64,000 bases of DNA. Origin: Zygnema cylindricum (Eukaryota; Streptophyta; Zygnematophyceae; Zygnematales; Zygnemataceae). The translations under genes were made by a program, and so were the position numbers. The stretch is from assembly GCA_037447655.1 (NCBI GenBank), contig JBBHKE010001871.1, forward strand, positions 62,001-126,000. Reading direction: 5' to 3'. This document shows, in pieces, positions 12,669 to 25,090 of this stretch. Position 1 is the first letter of the stretch; the number at the start of each line of letters is the position of its first letter. The notes below the pieces were generated by a model, which did not search any database, was not told where the DNA came from, and saw only the letters and a program-made list of their open reading frames with translations.

Positions 12669-15600
12669 TCACACGGATGTGAGAGTACATTCTGGATGTA
12701 TTTTAAAGTGCCCGTGTTGACTTTGTTCGTGACCTCCCAAAGCTCCGAGGGTCGGAAAATCTTGTTTACAGAGTTGACAAACAAAGGATCCACTACCTCC
12801 TGGCCCTCCAACTGACGCACAAACCTCTCCTCCTCCTCCTCCTCCCCCCCCTCCTCCTCTGCCCCCTCCTCCTCCTCTCGGCATTCCTCCTTTCATCCCT
12901 GCGGTTTCTCCAATTTTCGGATTTCCGTCTCGAATTAGGGTTGGATTAGGGTCATATCTCAGATTAGAGTTTGAAAAATTAGGGTTTGACATTTGAACCA
13001 TGTTATTACTGGCTGGTCTACCAAAGAGATGACTTTGACTTTGGAGAGTTGGGTGAACTCCCCCGGTTAAGTTAATGGAGGTAGTCGCGGGACTATAATT
13101 TTGTAATCCCATAGTCATAAAATTTGGGTGCCAGTTTTGATGATGAATATTTCCAGTTGTGGTTTGAAATCCTGTCCCATTAAACATATTATTATTACTA
13201 TTGTTATTTGTGGGAGAATTTTGCGTTTCGTGACCGGGAAATGGACCGGAAAATCCAGAAAAAGCTCCCCATTCGAGCGATTTTCCTCTCAAATTTTGAG
13301 AATGGTTGTTTTGGGCGACTGTAGAACTGGGTAACTGAGGTTCTATGCCTCTCCGTTGAAGAATTTCACTACGAGGGGTAAGGATTTTCGCTCCTCCCAG
13401 TCCCCCAGCTGCCAAAAAATGGAATCCCATTCTTTTCATGTCGTCGTCATGTCCCCCGAGACCGGGAAACATGGGAGTGGGAAGGAGAGGTCTTCCTAAG
13501 AAAGAATTTGTTCTCCCTCGTTGGTTCGGTGAATCTCCTATCACCATCATCCCCTGTTGTCCCGAAATTTGCATAGGGAAATTCAAGTTTCGGGGAGGAG
13601 TGGTAAGGGGAGTGGGAAGTGGAGTGGGAAGTGGAGTGGTGGGAGGTGTGGTGAGGGGAGTGGCGAGAGGAGTGGTGAGAGGAGTGGTGAGAGGAGTGGT
13701 AAGAGGAGTGGAAAGAGGAGTGGAAAGGACACTTTGTGGGTGTTGATGATTTCGAGACACAAGTCCCAAAGGTTTTGGAAGAGAGACTTGGTTTCCTGGC
13801 TGGGCGAAGCTATCTCTCTCTCTCTCTCCTCCATTGCCATTATGGCTGAAAGGACCTCTGGTGATTGTATTCCCGCTTCCACTCCCTCCCTCTCCAGAAG
13901 GAAGCTGTGAGGAAGGACTGACCTTCTGTCCACTGGTTCCTTCTCCTCCTCTCTCCTTCCACACCCCAGGTTCAGAGTCCTCCTCTGGAGCTGGAAGAAG
14001 ATTCAAATCAAGAAAGTCCTCTTTCGCAGCACGCACTTGCCCTAAAGTAGCTCCTCCTTCTCCTCCCCCCCCTCCTCCTCCTCCTCCCCTGCCGCTCCCT
14101 CCACCTCCTACTCCTACTCCACCTTTTCCTGCTCCTCCTACTCCGCCTCTATCTCCTCCTTCTACTCCTCCACTTGTGCTTCCTCCTTTGTTAAACGACG
14201 AGGCATTCGTTATCGTGCCTCCTCCTCCTCCTCCTGCTCCTCCCTCATTCCCAACCGGGGAAATCTCCACACTAATAATACTACTCGGTTCGGGACTAAT
14301 ATTTGGCATTATTTCATTAGAGGCATTTCCTACCCAATGGCATCTTTTATGTCCTCCCAAAGCCTGACCGGACGAAAAAACTTTTTGACAAATAGTACAA
14401 ACATGTCCTTTCGGATTTCGGTAAAAAAACCCCAATTGTCCCTCCCTCTGATACTTCATCCACTCTTTCTCCCTTTCCTCCTCCTCCTCCCTCTTGTGTC
14501 GTCGTCTCTTTATGATTTCCACTCCTCCTCCTCCCAACTGAAGTAGCAGTTGTTAAATTGACAATTGGTCCCATGGGAACAGTACCACTCGGTAAAGAAG
14601 AGGCTTCATCTCCCAGATCTACTTCCGCCTTTATTTTCCCTCCTCTCCCTCCGCCTTCCTCCACCTTTCCTCCAATTAAAACAGGACCCTTTTCACCTCC
14701 GCTTTTTCCTTCATTCCCAGGAATTACCAATCGTCCTCCTTTCGAACTTTCCTCCCTCTCTCTCTTCTTCATTACCAACCCTTTCCCTACTCCTCCACCC
14801 ACCCTCTCTCTCCCATGGACCCCGACAATACCTTCCTCTTTCATATCTCCTTTTAATTCATTCTCCTCTTTCCTTTCCCCCTCTCCAGTCGTTCTCTCTA
14901 CCTCTGAAAGGATAGTCGACCGAGCCAATGAGCTTAGAGTACTAGAAGGAACACTCCCACTACCCCCTTGAGATCCTCCCCTTCCAAGCCCATTTGTTAC
15001 AACCTCACTACTCTCTCTTCCCATATTCCTACCTTCCTCCCTCGACCCCATAGCAATTAAGCTTAACCCATTTGTAGAAGCCCCAGAAGCCTCTGTTATG
15101 AGTTTTTTAGTGACCACAGACCCCTTTATTTTCCGATGACTCGCCCTATGTCCTCCAAGAGCTTGATGAGATTTAAATACTTTAAAACAAGTCGAACACA
15201 CATACCTCTCCGTTCCGTTACTATTACCGTTACCGTTACCGGGATTCTCAGAAACAGACATAGAACGCTTGCGAACCAAACTTTTACCCGTTTCCGTCTT
15301 TTCCGTTTTTTCCGTTTTTTCCGTTTTGACGACTGATACTTTTCCGCTGTTGCGAATGTTGTTATATTGACCTCCGTTATTTTGAATCAACGGCTTCCCT
15401 TCTTTAGTTTCTACTCCCTCTCCCTCTTGTCTCTCGGTTTCGGGTTCTCCATTTCGTTGTCTTTTCCTCCCACTTCCCACGCTTTCCGTTGGACTGGCTT
15501 CGACTATTGTACTTTCTTCCCGTTCAGTTAAAGCCTGTGGTTTATTTCCTGAACCGAAAGTAGTGTGGTTTTCCGTAGTTATCTCCCCCCAGTTTCCCTC

Positions 15601-18201
15601 CACTTCCTCAGTTTCAACCTCCATCTGCACAATCCCTTCCTCCTCCCTTTCTTCTTCTACATCCATGTTCTCTACAGCAGTTTTCACTTTCTCCTCCTCC
15701 TCTATCGCCTTCTCTCCTTCTTCCAGTTCCCCACTTTCTGACATTTCCTGCTCGTTTGATTCGCCTTTATCTCCTTTTACTCCTTCTTCAACTTCCTCCA
15801 TCTCTGCATCCAAACTCTGGTCGACTCCTTCCTCTCCCTCCTCCTCTGTCCTACTCTCCTGCTCCTCCTCTTCTCCTGTTCCACACTCCTCTCCTTCGCC
15901 CACCTGCTGCTGCCCCTCTCCTTCTTCTCTCTCCCCCTCTCCCTCTCCCTCTCCCTTTCCCTCTTCCTCTCCCTCTCCCTCTTCCTCTCCCTCTTCTTTC
16001 CCTCCAAAGTCCATCCCTCCCACTCCAGCTGCTGCTGCGAGCATCACCAAACAATCGGCCATATCTCTCTCCTCCCTCTCTTGTCTCTCTTTTTTCTCTT
16101 TTCTCACTGGTAATGGGGTCTCCACTAGACCACTATCAGACAAAAAATACGAAGGAATTTGAATGGCTCGCAAAGCCACTCTCGATCTCTTCGACCTCTT
16201 ACCTCTCGACCAACTCCCCAACTGAACAATATCTCTCTCTTTGTTCACATAAGCTGCTTCAATACTCTCCACACTTTCCGTATCTGACACCATATCAATT
16301 TCTTGAACAATTTCCTTTTCATTTGTTTTTCCCTTCTGAAGGCTCCTTCCTCCTCCACCTACACCTCCGGTACCTCCCCCTCCACCACTTGCTCCTCCAC
16401 CCCCACTTCCTCCTCCTCCTCCTCCTCCTCCCCCTCCTCCTCCCCCTCCTCCTCCTCCTCCTCCCCCCCCTCCTCCTCCTCCTCCTCCTCCTCCTCCTCC
16501 CCCAAAACTCTCTCCCGGTCTCTGTATCCCTCTCCACTCTCTCTCTGGATGACATCTCATATGTCCAAACAAAGCTTTCCATGAATTAAATTCTTTACCA
16601 CATTCGGAACAAATACATTCCGAGGAATTAAGTCCGACGGGAATTTTCGAAATAATAATAGAAGAATCCTCTAAATTTGTTACTAAAGAATTGAGATGAG
16701 GTTGATCCGATATGTCCTCTTCGAATTTTGAACTCATCGACCCGATTTTCCTACTCTGCAAATTCTTTTTTCCCTGACAGTTGCCTCCATTATGTTTAAA
16801 ATGGTTGTGAAACTCTTTTCGGGAATTGAACTCTTCTCCACACCCATTACAAAGATGACGAATCTTACAGACCGCTTCCTCTCCTTCTCCTTCTCCTTCC
16901 TCTCCTCCTCCTCCCGCTTCTGAACAGCTTCCATTTCTTCCATCCTGTGATTCTGAAAACTCCCTTTGTCCTTCCACCTCCCCATCACGATCTTCATTTT
17001 CTCCTCTGAGACATCTCACCTTACCACCTTCCTCACTAATCCCCTCGCTCTCCTTCCCTGAATCGTCACTACTTCCCCTGTGTGTCCTCATATGACCTCC
17101 GAGAGCTCGTCCTGATTCAAATTCCCTCTGGCAAACTCCACATTGAAATATTCTCGTCTTATTCACAACTTTTGAAACTCCCACTTCCATTTCTTCCCCA
17201 TTTGAGCTCGGTTCTCTCTCTTCTCTCCCTCCTCTCCCTCCAGAAGATCTCTCTGACCCACTGAACTTCCCATCCTCCTCCAAAGCCGAAATCTGAGTCC
17301 GTTTCTCCGTTTCCATATTTTTCCCAACCTCCGATCCTTTAATAGAATTTAAACAAACGTGTTTATTAAACGTTTGTCTGTTAGGAAACTGACGAGAACA
17401 GGATTTACAGTCTTTTGTCCTCAAACTCTCTCCACTCCTCCTCGAACCATCCTCATTTCCACAGTCTATTCCCCCTCCATTGACCATTTTAACCTTCGCT
17501 TCATATCCATTTCGACTACTTTTCGCAGTTGTCGTTGATTTCACAACATTTTTCACAATTCTTTTGCTTTCCTCTGTTTGTTTCCCGTCCTTATCTCGAG
17601 ACGTCGTACTATCATTAGTCAACAAACTGCCACCTGTCAAATTGTGATTGTACCGTACTGTCCTTACTCTTGTACTTGCCGGTCGTGTTACCATTCCTGA
17701 AACCTTTACCTCACACATCGAACAAGGACAATTTCTCATACCATCAACATGACTAATTTCTCCTTCTCCTCTCTCCCCCCGATGAGTGTTCATATGGCCT
17801 CCCAAAGCTCTACCAGACAGAAACTCTTTATTGCAAATCTTACATACGTGGAAACGAGAACCTTCAAACTCCTCTCCTTCTCCTTTTCCACTACCAACCA
17901 CCTCGCCTTCTTCAGCTGAAGTGCAGTTTTGCACTTCGTTGTCGCTTTGTGCTTCCCTTCTCTCTCTCTCTCTCTCCTCCTCTTCGTCCTTCGAATCAAA
18001 CTTACGACGTCTCGAGTCAACCTGCTGATGTTGAATTTGAGTCTTCTCTTTAGTCAACGAATTCCTTATCCCTTTATGAAAACCTCGCATGCCTACCTCC
18101 GACCCTTCGGTCAACTCTCCTGTCATCATTACATGAATTTGTAACCAATCAGGTTCTCTTTCTTTGACAATTGGCGCCCTTCCTCCCCCGAGTCCTGCCA
18201 T
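12669..18201 (-). CDS. Giant multi-finger C2H2 zinc-finger protein with EAR motif (frame break near 14.53 kb)
   Basis: This is probably a DNA-binding transcription regulator of the plant C2H2 (ZAT-like) type. From the first in-frame ATG (18201) the frame runs about 1220 codons, then continues in another frame from about 14537 to 12669 (about 620 codons). Fingers lie at residues about 120-140 (GRALGGH), 265-284 (CCHC variant), 354-374 (GRALGGH), 451-470 and 531-551 (KALFGH), at about 15,205-15,140 (HQALGGH), at 14,400-14,340 in the second frame (GQALGGH) and at 12,785-12,720 (LGALGGH). The spacers are acidic or low-complexity: poly-Gly at 16,500-16,400, Glu/Gly repeats near 15,900 and TPL repeats at 13,740-13,590. 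LDLNLLP (about 14,010-13,992) is an EAR-type repression motif. The zinc-binding residues of the fingers look intact. The frame change falls in a GGAGGAGG run. It could be an unseen intron, an indel error or a real mutation. Two separate genes are less likely because the downstream frame has no ATG before its first finger. Confidence 0.75.
13583..13740 (-). repeat. In-frame TPL(T/P)TP repeat in the zinc-finger protein
   Basis: A degenerate 12-bp unit (GGAGTGGTGAGA on the plus strand) repeats about a dozen times and encodes Thr-Pro-Leu repeats in the spacer between the EAR motif and the last finger. It looks like a disordered linker. Confidence 0.8.
16395..16502 (-). repeat. Poly-glycine coding tract (CCT/CCC repeats on plus strand)
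   Basis: About 35 consecutive Gly codons lie between the fifth and sixth fingers. Such triplet tracts are length-unstable, so the count may vary between individuals or be an assembly approximation. Confidence 0.85.
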
Positions 18202-18501
18202 AGTAAGGAAGATAGTCACTGTGCTCACAAAGAGAAAATAATTTGTTCGAGAGAGAAAAAAAATCTGCAAAGGACCTGAATATACAAATTACTAGCCCAC
18301 GAAAGAAAGATTCGTTTGAATGACTATACAGAGTAGCTCCTAACAGTTTGCAGAGAAATTCTGACACCTGCAAAGGCACATACGCAGGAAGTGAAATGTC
18401 AAAAAATGGATTTTTAATCATAATGTAATCATAATGTGAACCATCTGAAACAATAATTTGAGGGTCACTGCTCCAACTCAAAGAATGCAGGCATATTCCA
18501 A

Positions 18502-18662
18502 AAATCCTTGACAGTAATGAGAATCTCAACTCACAACCATTAATCAAAGTTCATGGAGCTACAAGACATATGCGGACACCTTAAATCCTTGACAGTAATG
18601 AGAATCTCAACTCACAACCATTAATCAAAGTTCATGGAGCTACAAGACATATGCGGACACCT
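18502..18662. repeat. Direct tandem duplication, 81-bp unit
   Basis: The unit AAATCCTTGACAGTAATGAG...GCGGACACC at 18502-18582 is followed immediately by a copy at 18583-18662 that is identical apart from the junction. It is a recent local duplication or a collapsed assembly join. Confidence 0.9.
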
Positions 18663-19377
18663 CCACACTGTCAAAAATATAAGAAGCCCAGCTCATAATC
18701 TTTAATCAAACTGCATGTATTGAGCTACAAGAAGACATAAACTGACTATTGAAATTGCAGTTAATCAACTAACTTTGGTCTTCTAAACTACATATTTGCA
18801 AAATTTGCAGCACTTATAAGCATACTTTTTCTGTGAATCGGACAGTAAACTTAAATCAGCAGCTTCATTTTTTTTTCTTTTTTCCAGGCAGCTGTCTTTT
18901 AAGCTTTTAAAATACGCAGGCATTCATAGAACATCTACGATTGGGATTACAAACACATCACAATAAAGAGGGAGAGAGAGCAAAGGAACAAGAGACTTAA
19001 CAACTGAAATGTACACGCTTTAGAATAAGGAACTTTCTTGTTACATCTACAATTCAGATTACAAATACATCACAAACACAGAGAAGGGGAGAGAGCATGA
19101 GAGAGACTAGAAGGAACAAGAAACATAACTACTGAAAAGTACAGCTCAAAATGTCAGATGTCAGAGCCATTGACGTTCAATCATAGGAAAAAAGAATGCA
19201 AGAATGCAGCTGGAATGTGACTTTGTTTATCTCCAGATAGATGTGGGCAGGATTGAAAACTGTTAACTATCCAAATATAACTTTTTTCTACTTTTCCAGG
19301 CGGTGACTCTGATGCAAAACAAAACGTAAGAATCCTTTTTTTTTGTTAATGATGATGCATGTAATTACAATTGCTCT

Positions 19378-19482
19378 AAGCTAAACTGAACTAAACTGAA
19401 CTGAAATTGAACTGAAGTGAACGTAACTTAACAGAGCTGAACTGCACAGACCGAACTGAACTGAACTGAACTGAACTGAACG
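19378..19482. repeat. (CTGAA)n pentanucleotide repeat
   Basis: Perfect CTGAA units at 19,455-19,480 are preceded by degenerate ones (CTAAA, CTGAAA, GTGAA). Confidence 0.9.
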
Positions 19483-20267
19483 GATAATCTTAGTCAGTAA
19501 TTTTAGATGATTCACTCTTTCTTCTTGCAATAAAACATGTCATAAACATCAATCAGAAAAAAGTCAACCAATCTGCTTCAGTCAGTTTTGATTCCTCTTG
19601 TATTTTTTTTTTCCCGTTTTTTTGTTCTTTCCTAACATAATCTGCTTTCTTCCTTTCAGTCTCTCTACCACTTATCCTCTCCTCTCCTATTTTCCACAGC
19701 CTTCCTGTCACTCTCTCTCCCTCCAAATCCAAAAAGAGGTACAATTTCTTACTCACCTTCCCAATTATAAATCAGGAGCTCCTTTCCGATAAGTTCACAT
19801 TCCACATTCTCCTCCTTTAAGTCTACTATCTTCACATTAACCACAAAACGACAAAATACTTCACTCTTTCTTCCTTATCCTACCCCTAGAACAGCCACTA
19901 ACTCTGTCAGCTAATTCTGCAACTAAGAATGGTAAAATTGACAATTCCCGCTACTCAAAGCTCTTTAATAATCACTAAATCTTCAATTGATCCTTAAAGA
20001 ATCTTCCATTAGTCAAATTAAAAAGTTGTCATATTGTCAAATTAACAAGTTGTCAATCAACCAGCTGGTTGCTTACTACTACTTCCTCTATTTCCTCCCT
20101 TCCTTTTTCCTCTCTTCTCTCAAATGCATATCCTCTCCCTTCATTACTCTCAGCTCTTGCTCTACCAGGAGCCATGGCTTCTCTCTCTTCTTCCTCTTCT
20201 CTCGCGTCTTTCTGTTCTTCCTCTTCTCCTTCTCTCTCTCCTTCTCCTAAACCAAGATTAACTTAAA

Positions 20268-20330
20268 ATGCTGCCACGTCATGTACTTTCTTGTGACGTC
20301 AGCAAAAGGAAATTACACACCAAAACTAGA
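20268..20330. promoter_or_regulatory. Cluster of ACGT-core (bZIP-type) sites upstream of the zinc-finger gene
   Basis: GCCACGTCATG (20271-20281) and GTGACGTCAGC (20293-20303) lie about 20 bp apart, and GCCACGTCAGC follows at 20431-20441. TGACG/ACGTCA cores are the classical plant bZIP (TGA/CRE-like) binding sequence. They lie upstream of the minus-strand zinc-finger gene. The same core is common elsewhere in this window, so specificity is doubtful. Confidence 0.35.
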
Positions 20331-21159
20331 GAGCAGAACGAGACTATAAGAATTACTACAAAAAGGAACTTCTCCTCTCTCTCCTTCTCCTTAACCAAAG
20401 GCTAACAGTAAAATGCAGTCACTCCCTAATCGCCACGTCAGCAAGAGAAGAAATTGGAAAAAAAAAAGTGACAGAGAGAGTCAGTTGAAAAAAAGAGAAA
20501 AGGAGTGCTTTCCTTCAACTTGCAGTTTATTTTCCTGCTTTTGCTTGTCAACAATACAATACTTGCTCAGGAGAAGATTTACTGTTCGTACAGTAACATT
20601 CAATAGAAATTGCACTAAGCGTGACGTGACGCTTGCATGGCACGAATGCTACAAGGAAGCGCTGTCTGATTGGGATCATTCTGCTGTAGCACGTCTATCC
20701 GTACAATCATTTGGTTCCTTTCAGCTGAAGAGACACACGGAAAAAGGGAGATAGTTGAAGTCAGGACAGGGCCGGTCAAGGCAAGCTGGGAACAGTGGAG
20801 CTTTTTTGCTGGGAGTGCGGGGTAGGCACGTGCGAAAGAATGGTGTGATTGGCGGGATCCAGTAGTTCGTGTGATTAGGATTTTAGATTGGTGTCGTACA
20901 GTTCACAGGTGTGAATGCTTTTGTACCTGCAGGAAAGTGCCAAACTGACGGCAACTGCCACGGAAGATCACGCGATCTGACGACACGCGAGGGATGGATT
21001 CGTGGATTTTATCATTATTTATTCTGTGTGTAAATCTTTCTTGTTCTTTTGACTAGCATTGTTTTTTACACGTGCCCTACTATCCGGGCTGCATAAACAT
21101 TTTTTCGAAATGTTTCTGATCTTTTTTCGCGTCACATTTGGATACTCTCCTCTTGACGG

Positions 21160-21692
21160 TACACCGCGAATCGTAATTAGAGTAGTGAAAAAATTAGAGT
21201 ACAAAAACTAAAAAAAAAAATAGAGTAATTAACGCTAATTTATGTGATAGAGCTTTTTCAACTATGAAGTTTACTCTAATTTATTTAAGTACTCTAATTT
21301 GGCACGCTAATATCCTCTACTGTAAATAAGGTATTCGTACAGAATTTGGCAAAACGTAAGGTATTCGTACAGAATTTGGCAAAACGTACAGTTTATCGTC
21401 ACTATGACGTTTGCACTACGTGGTTTGTTAAAACGCAGTTACATGATAACGGCCAGTATTGAATCATTATTTGTACTTTTTTACTTAATAAAGTACAATT
21501 TTGCACGGTCGGAGGTCGTCCGTACTCCACACTATTTAAAAACCACCTATATTAGAATTAAAACGCTAATTAAACTTTACCTTAAATAGAACAATGAAAA
21601 AATTAGAATCATTTACTCTATTTCATGTGATAGAGTCGAAATTTCGAGCGACCGAATTAGAGTAATTTACTCTAATTACGATTCGCGGTGTA
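21160..21692. mobile_element. TA-flanked palindromic element, family 2
   Basis: The left end TACACCGCGAATCGTAATTA and the right end TAATTACGATTCGCGGTGTA are exact reverse complements. The sub-terminal AATTAGAGTA motifs are also mirrored. It is about 530 bp and encodes nothing. An interrupted second copy is at 51619-54873. The TA at each end suggests a Tc1/mariner-type 2-bp target. Confidence 0.8.
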
Positions 21693-24176
21693 CTTTATTT
21701 CAATGTTTTTCGCAGTTCACTTTGTTTGTTATGTTTGTTTGGATAGTAGTTTTTTTTTTTTTTGTGATTTGAGTTAATTTTTTTATTTCAGCTTCGAACC
21801 AGTCCACTTTTAGCATTGATCCTGGCGAAGACGTCACCTGACGTCAGCTTCTGTGGCGAGATGGGCGGCGGTTTTTTCGATGCGAAAAACTATTGTTGAC
21901 CCCGAGAAACCGGATAGGTAATAATTCGGTTTTTTCTAAATTCTGTATTCGACCTGTGAGGCGATGCTGACGTGGATGAAGCTGCTTTGCTACTTTGCCG
22001 TCGTCACAGAGCATGTGAATCGCCATGTTGAAACCTCGTGTAAGAATATTATTGGTGCAGCTGTTAGAGACTGACACGTAGATGTTCCTGCTAAAGGAAA
22101 GCAAAGTACAACTCTAGATTCGAATAAAGATCGACTAATGAGTCGAACGCGATTAACCGCGAAGTTGACTTTTTTTGTTGATCTTTTCTGCCGGCTTTTA
22201 TGGTTTTGCGTCGGGATCCACTTTTTACAACGTCTCTGGTTAAACCAGCTTGTGATATGGCAGGGAAAAGGCAGGAATAAATAATTTGTCGTATCTGATG
22301 AGTTTTCTGAGAAACAAAAAATCTGAAGCGGGTTCTTGTCGTTCACCTACTGATGAGTTCGCTTCTCAAACACGCTCGTGACGTGACACGTGGACAGCTC
22401 TCAAAGGCGGTTGTCAAAAGGCTCCCCTCCAGGCGGACAGGTCCGCACAAATCTTCGTTTTTTTGCCTGACCGTTGAAACAGCCTTGATTTGGCACGTGT
22501 GCATATCTGATTCGTGCATGCATCATGAACCGTTTGGGGCAGACCCCCTACAACTGCGGAACTACGCTTCACTTTTGCGCGTTTGTCGTTTAGATCGACT
22601 GAAGAAAATACCAGAAAATCCCTACCGTACAGAAAAAGAAGAGAGACCGTCGCTTATTGCCGGCCGTCCGACTAGCGGCTTCGATGGTTGGTCCAGTGAA
22701 CGGCCGGCAACGAGTTTCTACGAAATCGACCGAAAAGAAAAGAGATTCGATCATTTCGTGCTGCGTGCGCTCTCAGGGACCTGCCGTACGAAATTCGTAC
22801 ACTCAACGCGACAACTATACCTTTATTTGGTACAATCCATGTGTCTGTTGCAACAAAAAGCTGTACGGATGAATGCTTCACAGTGCCATAATTCAGTGAC
22901 CGCTCTAAAAGCCACTGCTAGCATAGCCACGTGGCAGTGGAGGGCTTCTGGTCCCCAAAGATAGACACTTGGCGCCGACAATCCGCAGCAGATTTTCTGG
23001 ACTATCTGACCGAGGTACCATATATTTCCATATAAAACTGTACGGTAATTGGCTCGTTCCTATCCATTACCTTCACATGCATGGCTTTGCGCCTTTAATG
23101 AAACTCTACGTCTATTCGTACATAAAATTGACTACGCCAGGGAGTTAAATGATGACTTTCGTACTTACATCAGAGACATAAAAGCCAGATTCGCTGAAGG
23201 TGTGCCATGATTGCTGTGACGCGTGACACCGGTAAACAGCGACTGTACGGATGGACGAACCGTAGAGCGGTTTCGGCTGTTCGAAAACTATAATTACAGG
23301 AGGTTGGGCCGTCCAGTACAGTCAGCAAAAAAAAAAAAAATTGCATATATGCATCGTACGGTCCATTTTAGGGTTTCTACGTCTAGTGCCCTTAAGCCCT
23401 TTGCTATTCAATATGGGTTACCTGCAAATCTGCATGCACTAAAGTTTTAAACGAATCATAGGACATCCGCCGACCGTATATTTTCTGATAGGATCGGCGA
23501 TTCTGTGCACAGAAAATAGAATGGCTTCGCATAATGAGAGCAGCTGGACGGCTAGGATTCTCAAAGATTTTGATGGAATGGTGGAAAATCAATCGGTTCT
23601 GTGCGGCAGATCGAACGGTGTCGATTCGCCCAATCACTTTTGTGATTAGGTTTTAGGACGCGTAATAATCCGTCCAATTTTCTGTGAGACTTTACTTTTT
23701 GATTGGCAAAAATAGTCAACCGTCCCAAAATAACAAAGGACGGTCGGCGGCCTAGTACCTACCCGTCGGTGTCACGATCTTGAAGAAATTTTTATTTTTA
23801 TTTTTCAAAACATTGGCGTCCTACTGACACGCGTAAAAAGTCGTTGTCGTGCGCTTTCTCGGAACCAAATTTGATTATCTGTACGTCTTTAAAATCCGTA
23901 CATCTCAGAGGACCAACAGAATTGGTAGCACCGGCCAAATCTGGAAGAAAATGCGCAGCCTTGTCTAGCATCAATTTTGTGTGTCGAGTACAATAATCGT
24001 ACGGACACTTTCCACTACAGGATATCGAAGAGGCTGCCGAGCTTCACTCGATATCGCAATATAAACCCTAATGGCTTTAGCTACCTGTTGGATGTCCGAC
24101 GGACAATAAACTAAAAGAATGATGGCATAAGAGCTTGTTAGTTCATGCCCATTAAAACTTGTTTGCCTCATATAAC
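21693..24176. other. Intergenic stretch, no gene recognised
   Basis: A plus-strand frame of 203 codons (22353-22964, ATG start) is the longest here. It has no recognisable motif, low-complexity bias or clear splice signals, and it overlaps other frames; I treat it as chance. TGACGTCA-type palindromes occur at 21,830-21,846. CGTACGG-type motifs are dense throughout. Confidence 0.4.
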
Positions 24177-24358
24177 TAGACCGCTCATAGTTATTAACGT
24201 TAAATATTTATTAGTGTAATACTAATTTAGTGCAGGGAGACGTGGCAAATTGTAATCCACGTCCTCGAATAATGTTGTTAACTCTATTTTGTGATTTTTG
24301 GCCAGAAAAAGTCGCAACCGAATTAGTGATATCAACAATAATAACGATGAGCGGTGTA
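24177..24358. mobile_element. TA-flanked palindromic element, family 4
   Basis: The left end TAGACCGCTCATAGTTATTA mirrors the right end TAATAACGATGAGCGGTGTA with few mismatches. The interior (GAGACGTGGCAAATTGTAAT) matches 55533-55735. It is a 182-bp element with no coding capacity. Confidence 0.65.
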
Positions 24359-25090
24359 GTTTTGAGCAGTCCATAAAACCTTAATACTAAAATCCACCTA
24401 TTTCGCACACTATCAATACATTTTCATTTAAGCATGAAAAATGTTAATTCACTACCACCAAAAAGCTTCTCAAGTAGAACAACCTATACTTTGTTATAAG
24501 TTTGGTTGTAAAATGGCATATAACATTCACACTTAAAAGTCATATGATTATTTTTTATCGTAAAGTTGGCCTCTTATCGTATCACATTGTGACATTGCAT
24601 CACAAACGTAAAATATTATTGAATGAAAACATTTTATTGATGCCTTGTTGATGTACACGCGTGACGTATCGGTCATTCCATGTATCTTTATCCTTTAAGG
24701 GGTTGATACGTAATATTAATCCCACCTCGATATCACAAAAATGTCGTTTTGCTGTGAATTTGTTTCCTCCTTACTAAACGGATGTTACTTGTTTATGAGT
24801 CCAATAACACACTACGTACAATTTATTCAACAAATAATGTAAAAAGTTTCCACAAAAGCCCAATCAACTCGACATTCAATGATCAATGTCGATGGTATGA
24901 CGTCATCAAGTTAAGCTTGACGCATTACACAATGATTCGAGATTTGAGAATACAAAAAAATGTTTTCAAAATAGTTTTGGTATTCACGCTAGTTTGGTTC
25001 GATGACATGTAGATATAGTTTAATTAGTAGACGTAAGATTCATATACTACAGTCGTTGTAGCGTGTGTTCACAAAATTGAGGTTTAACAA
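24359..25090. other. Non-coding stretch, nothing recognised
   Basis: AT-rich DNA without repeats shared with the rest of the window and without family-like frames. Confidence 0.4.

Larger units (their letters stand above)
18202..20760. other. 5' flank / leader of the zinc-finger gene
   Basis: In minus sense, TTTGCAG at 18272-18266 could be a splice acceptor of an intron in the 5' leader. The plus strand is strongly C/T-rich at 19,640-20,270, so the transcript strand would be G/A-rich. No protein family is visible. Local repeats are listed separately. bZIP-type ACGT sites lie at 20,268-20,330, consistent with a promoter near 20.3 kb, but this is inference. Confidence 0.4.

Noticed and set aside
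12669-14537. Separate second zinc-finger gene
   Set aside because: The frame has only a TTG at its start and follows on directly from the upstream frame. One gene with a frame break is more likely, though not proven.
13834-16589. Long plus-strand Pro/Ser/Leu-rich open frames (for example 13834-14367, 15563-16162, 15756-16589)
   Set aside because: They are antisense shadows of the Gly/Glu-rich low-complexity spacers of the minus-strand zinc-finger gene.
22353-22964. 203-codon plus-strand frame
   Set aside because: ATG start but no motif, family resemblance or splice context, and overlapping frames on the other strand. Chance is the simpler explanation.
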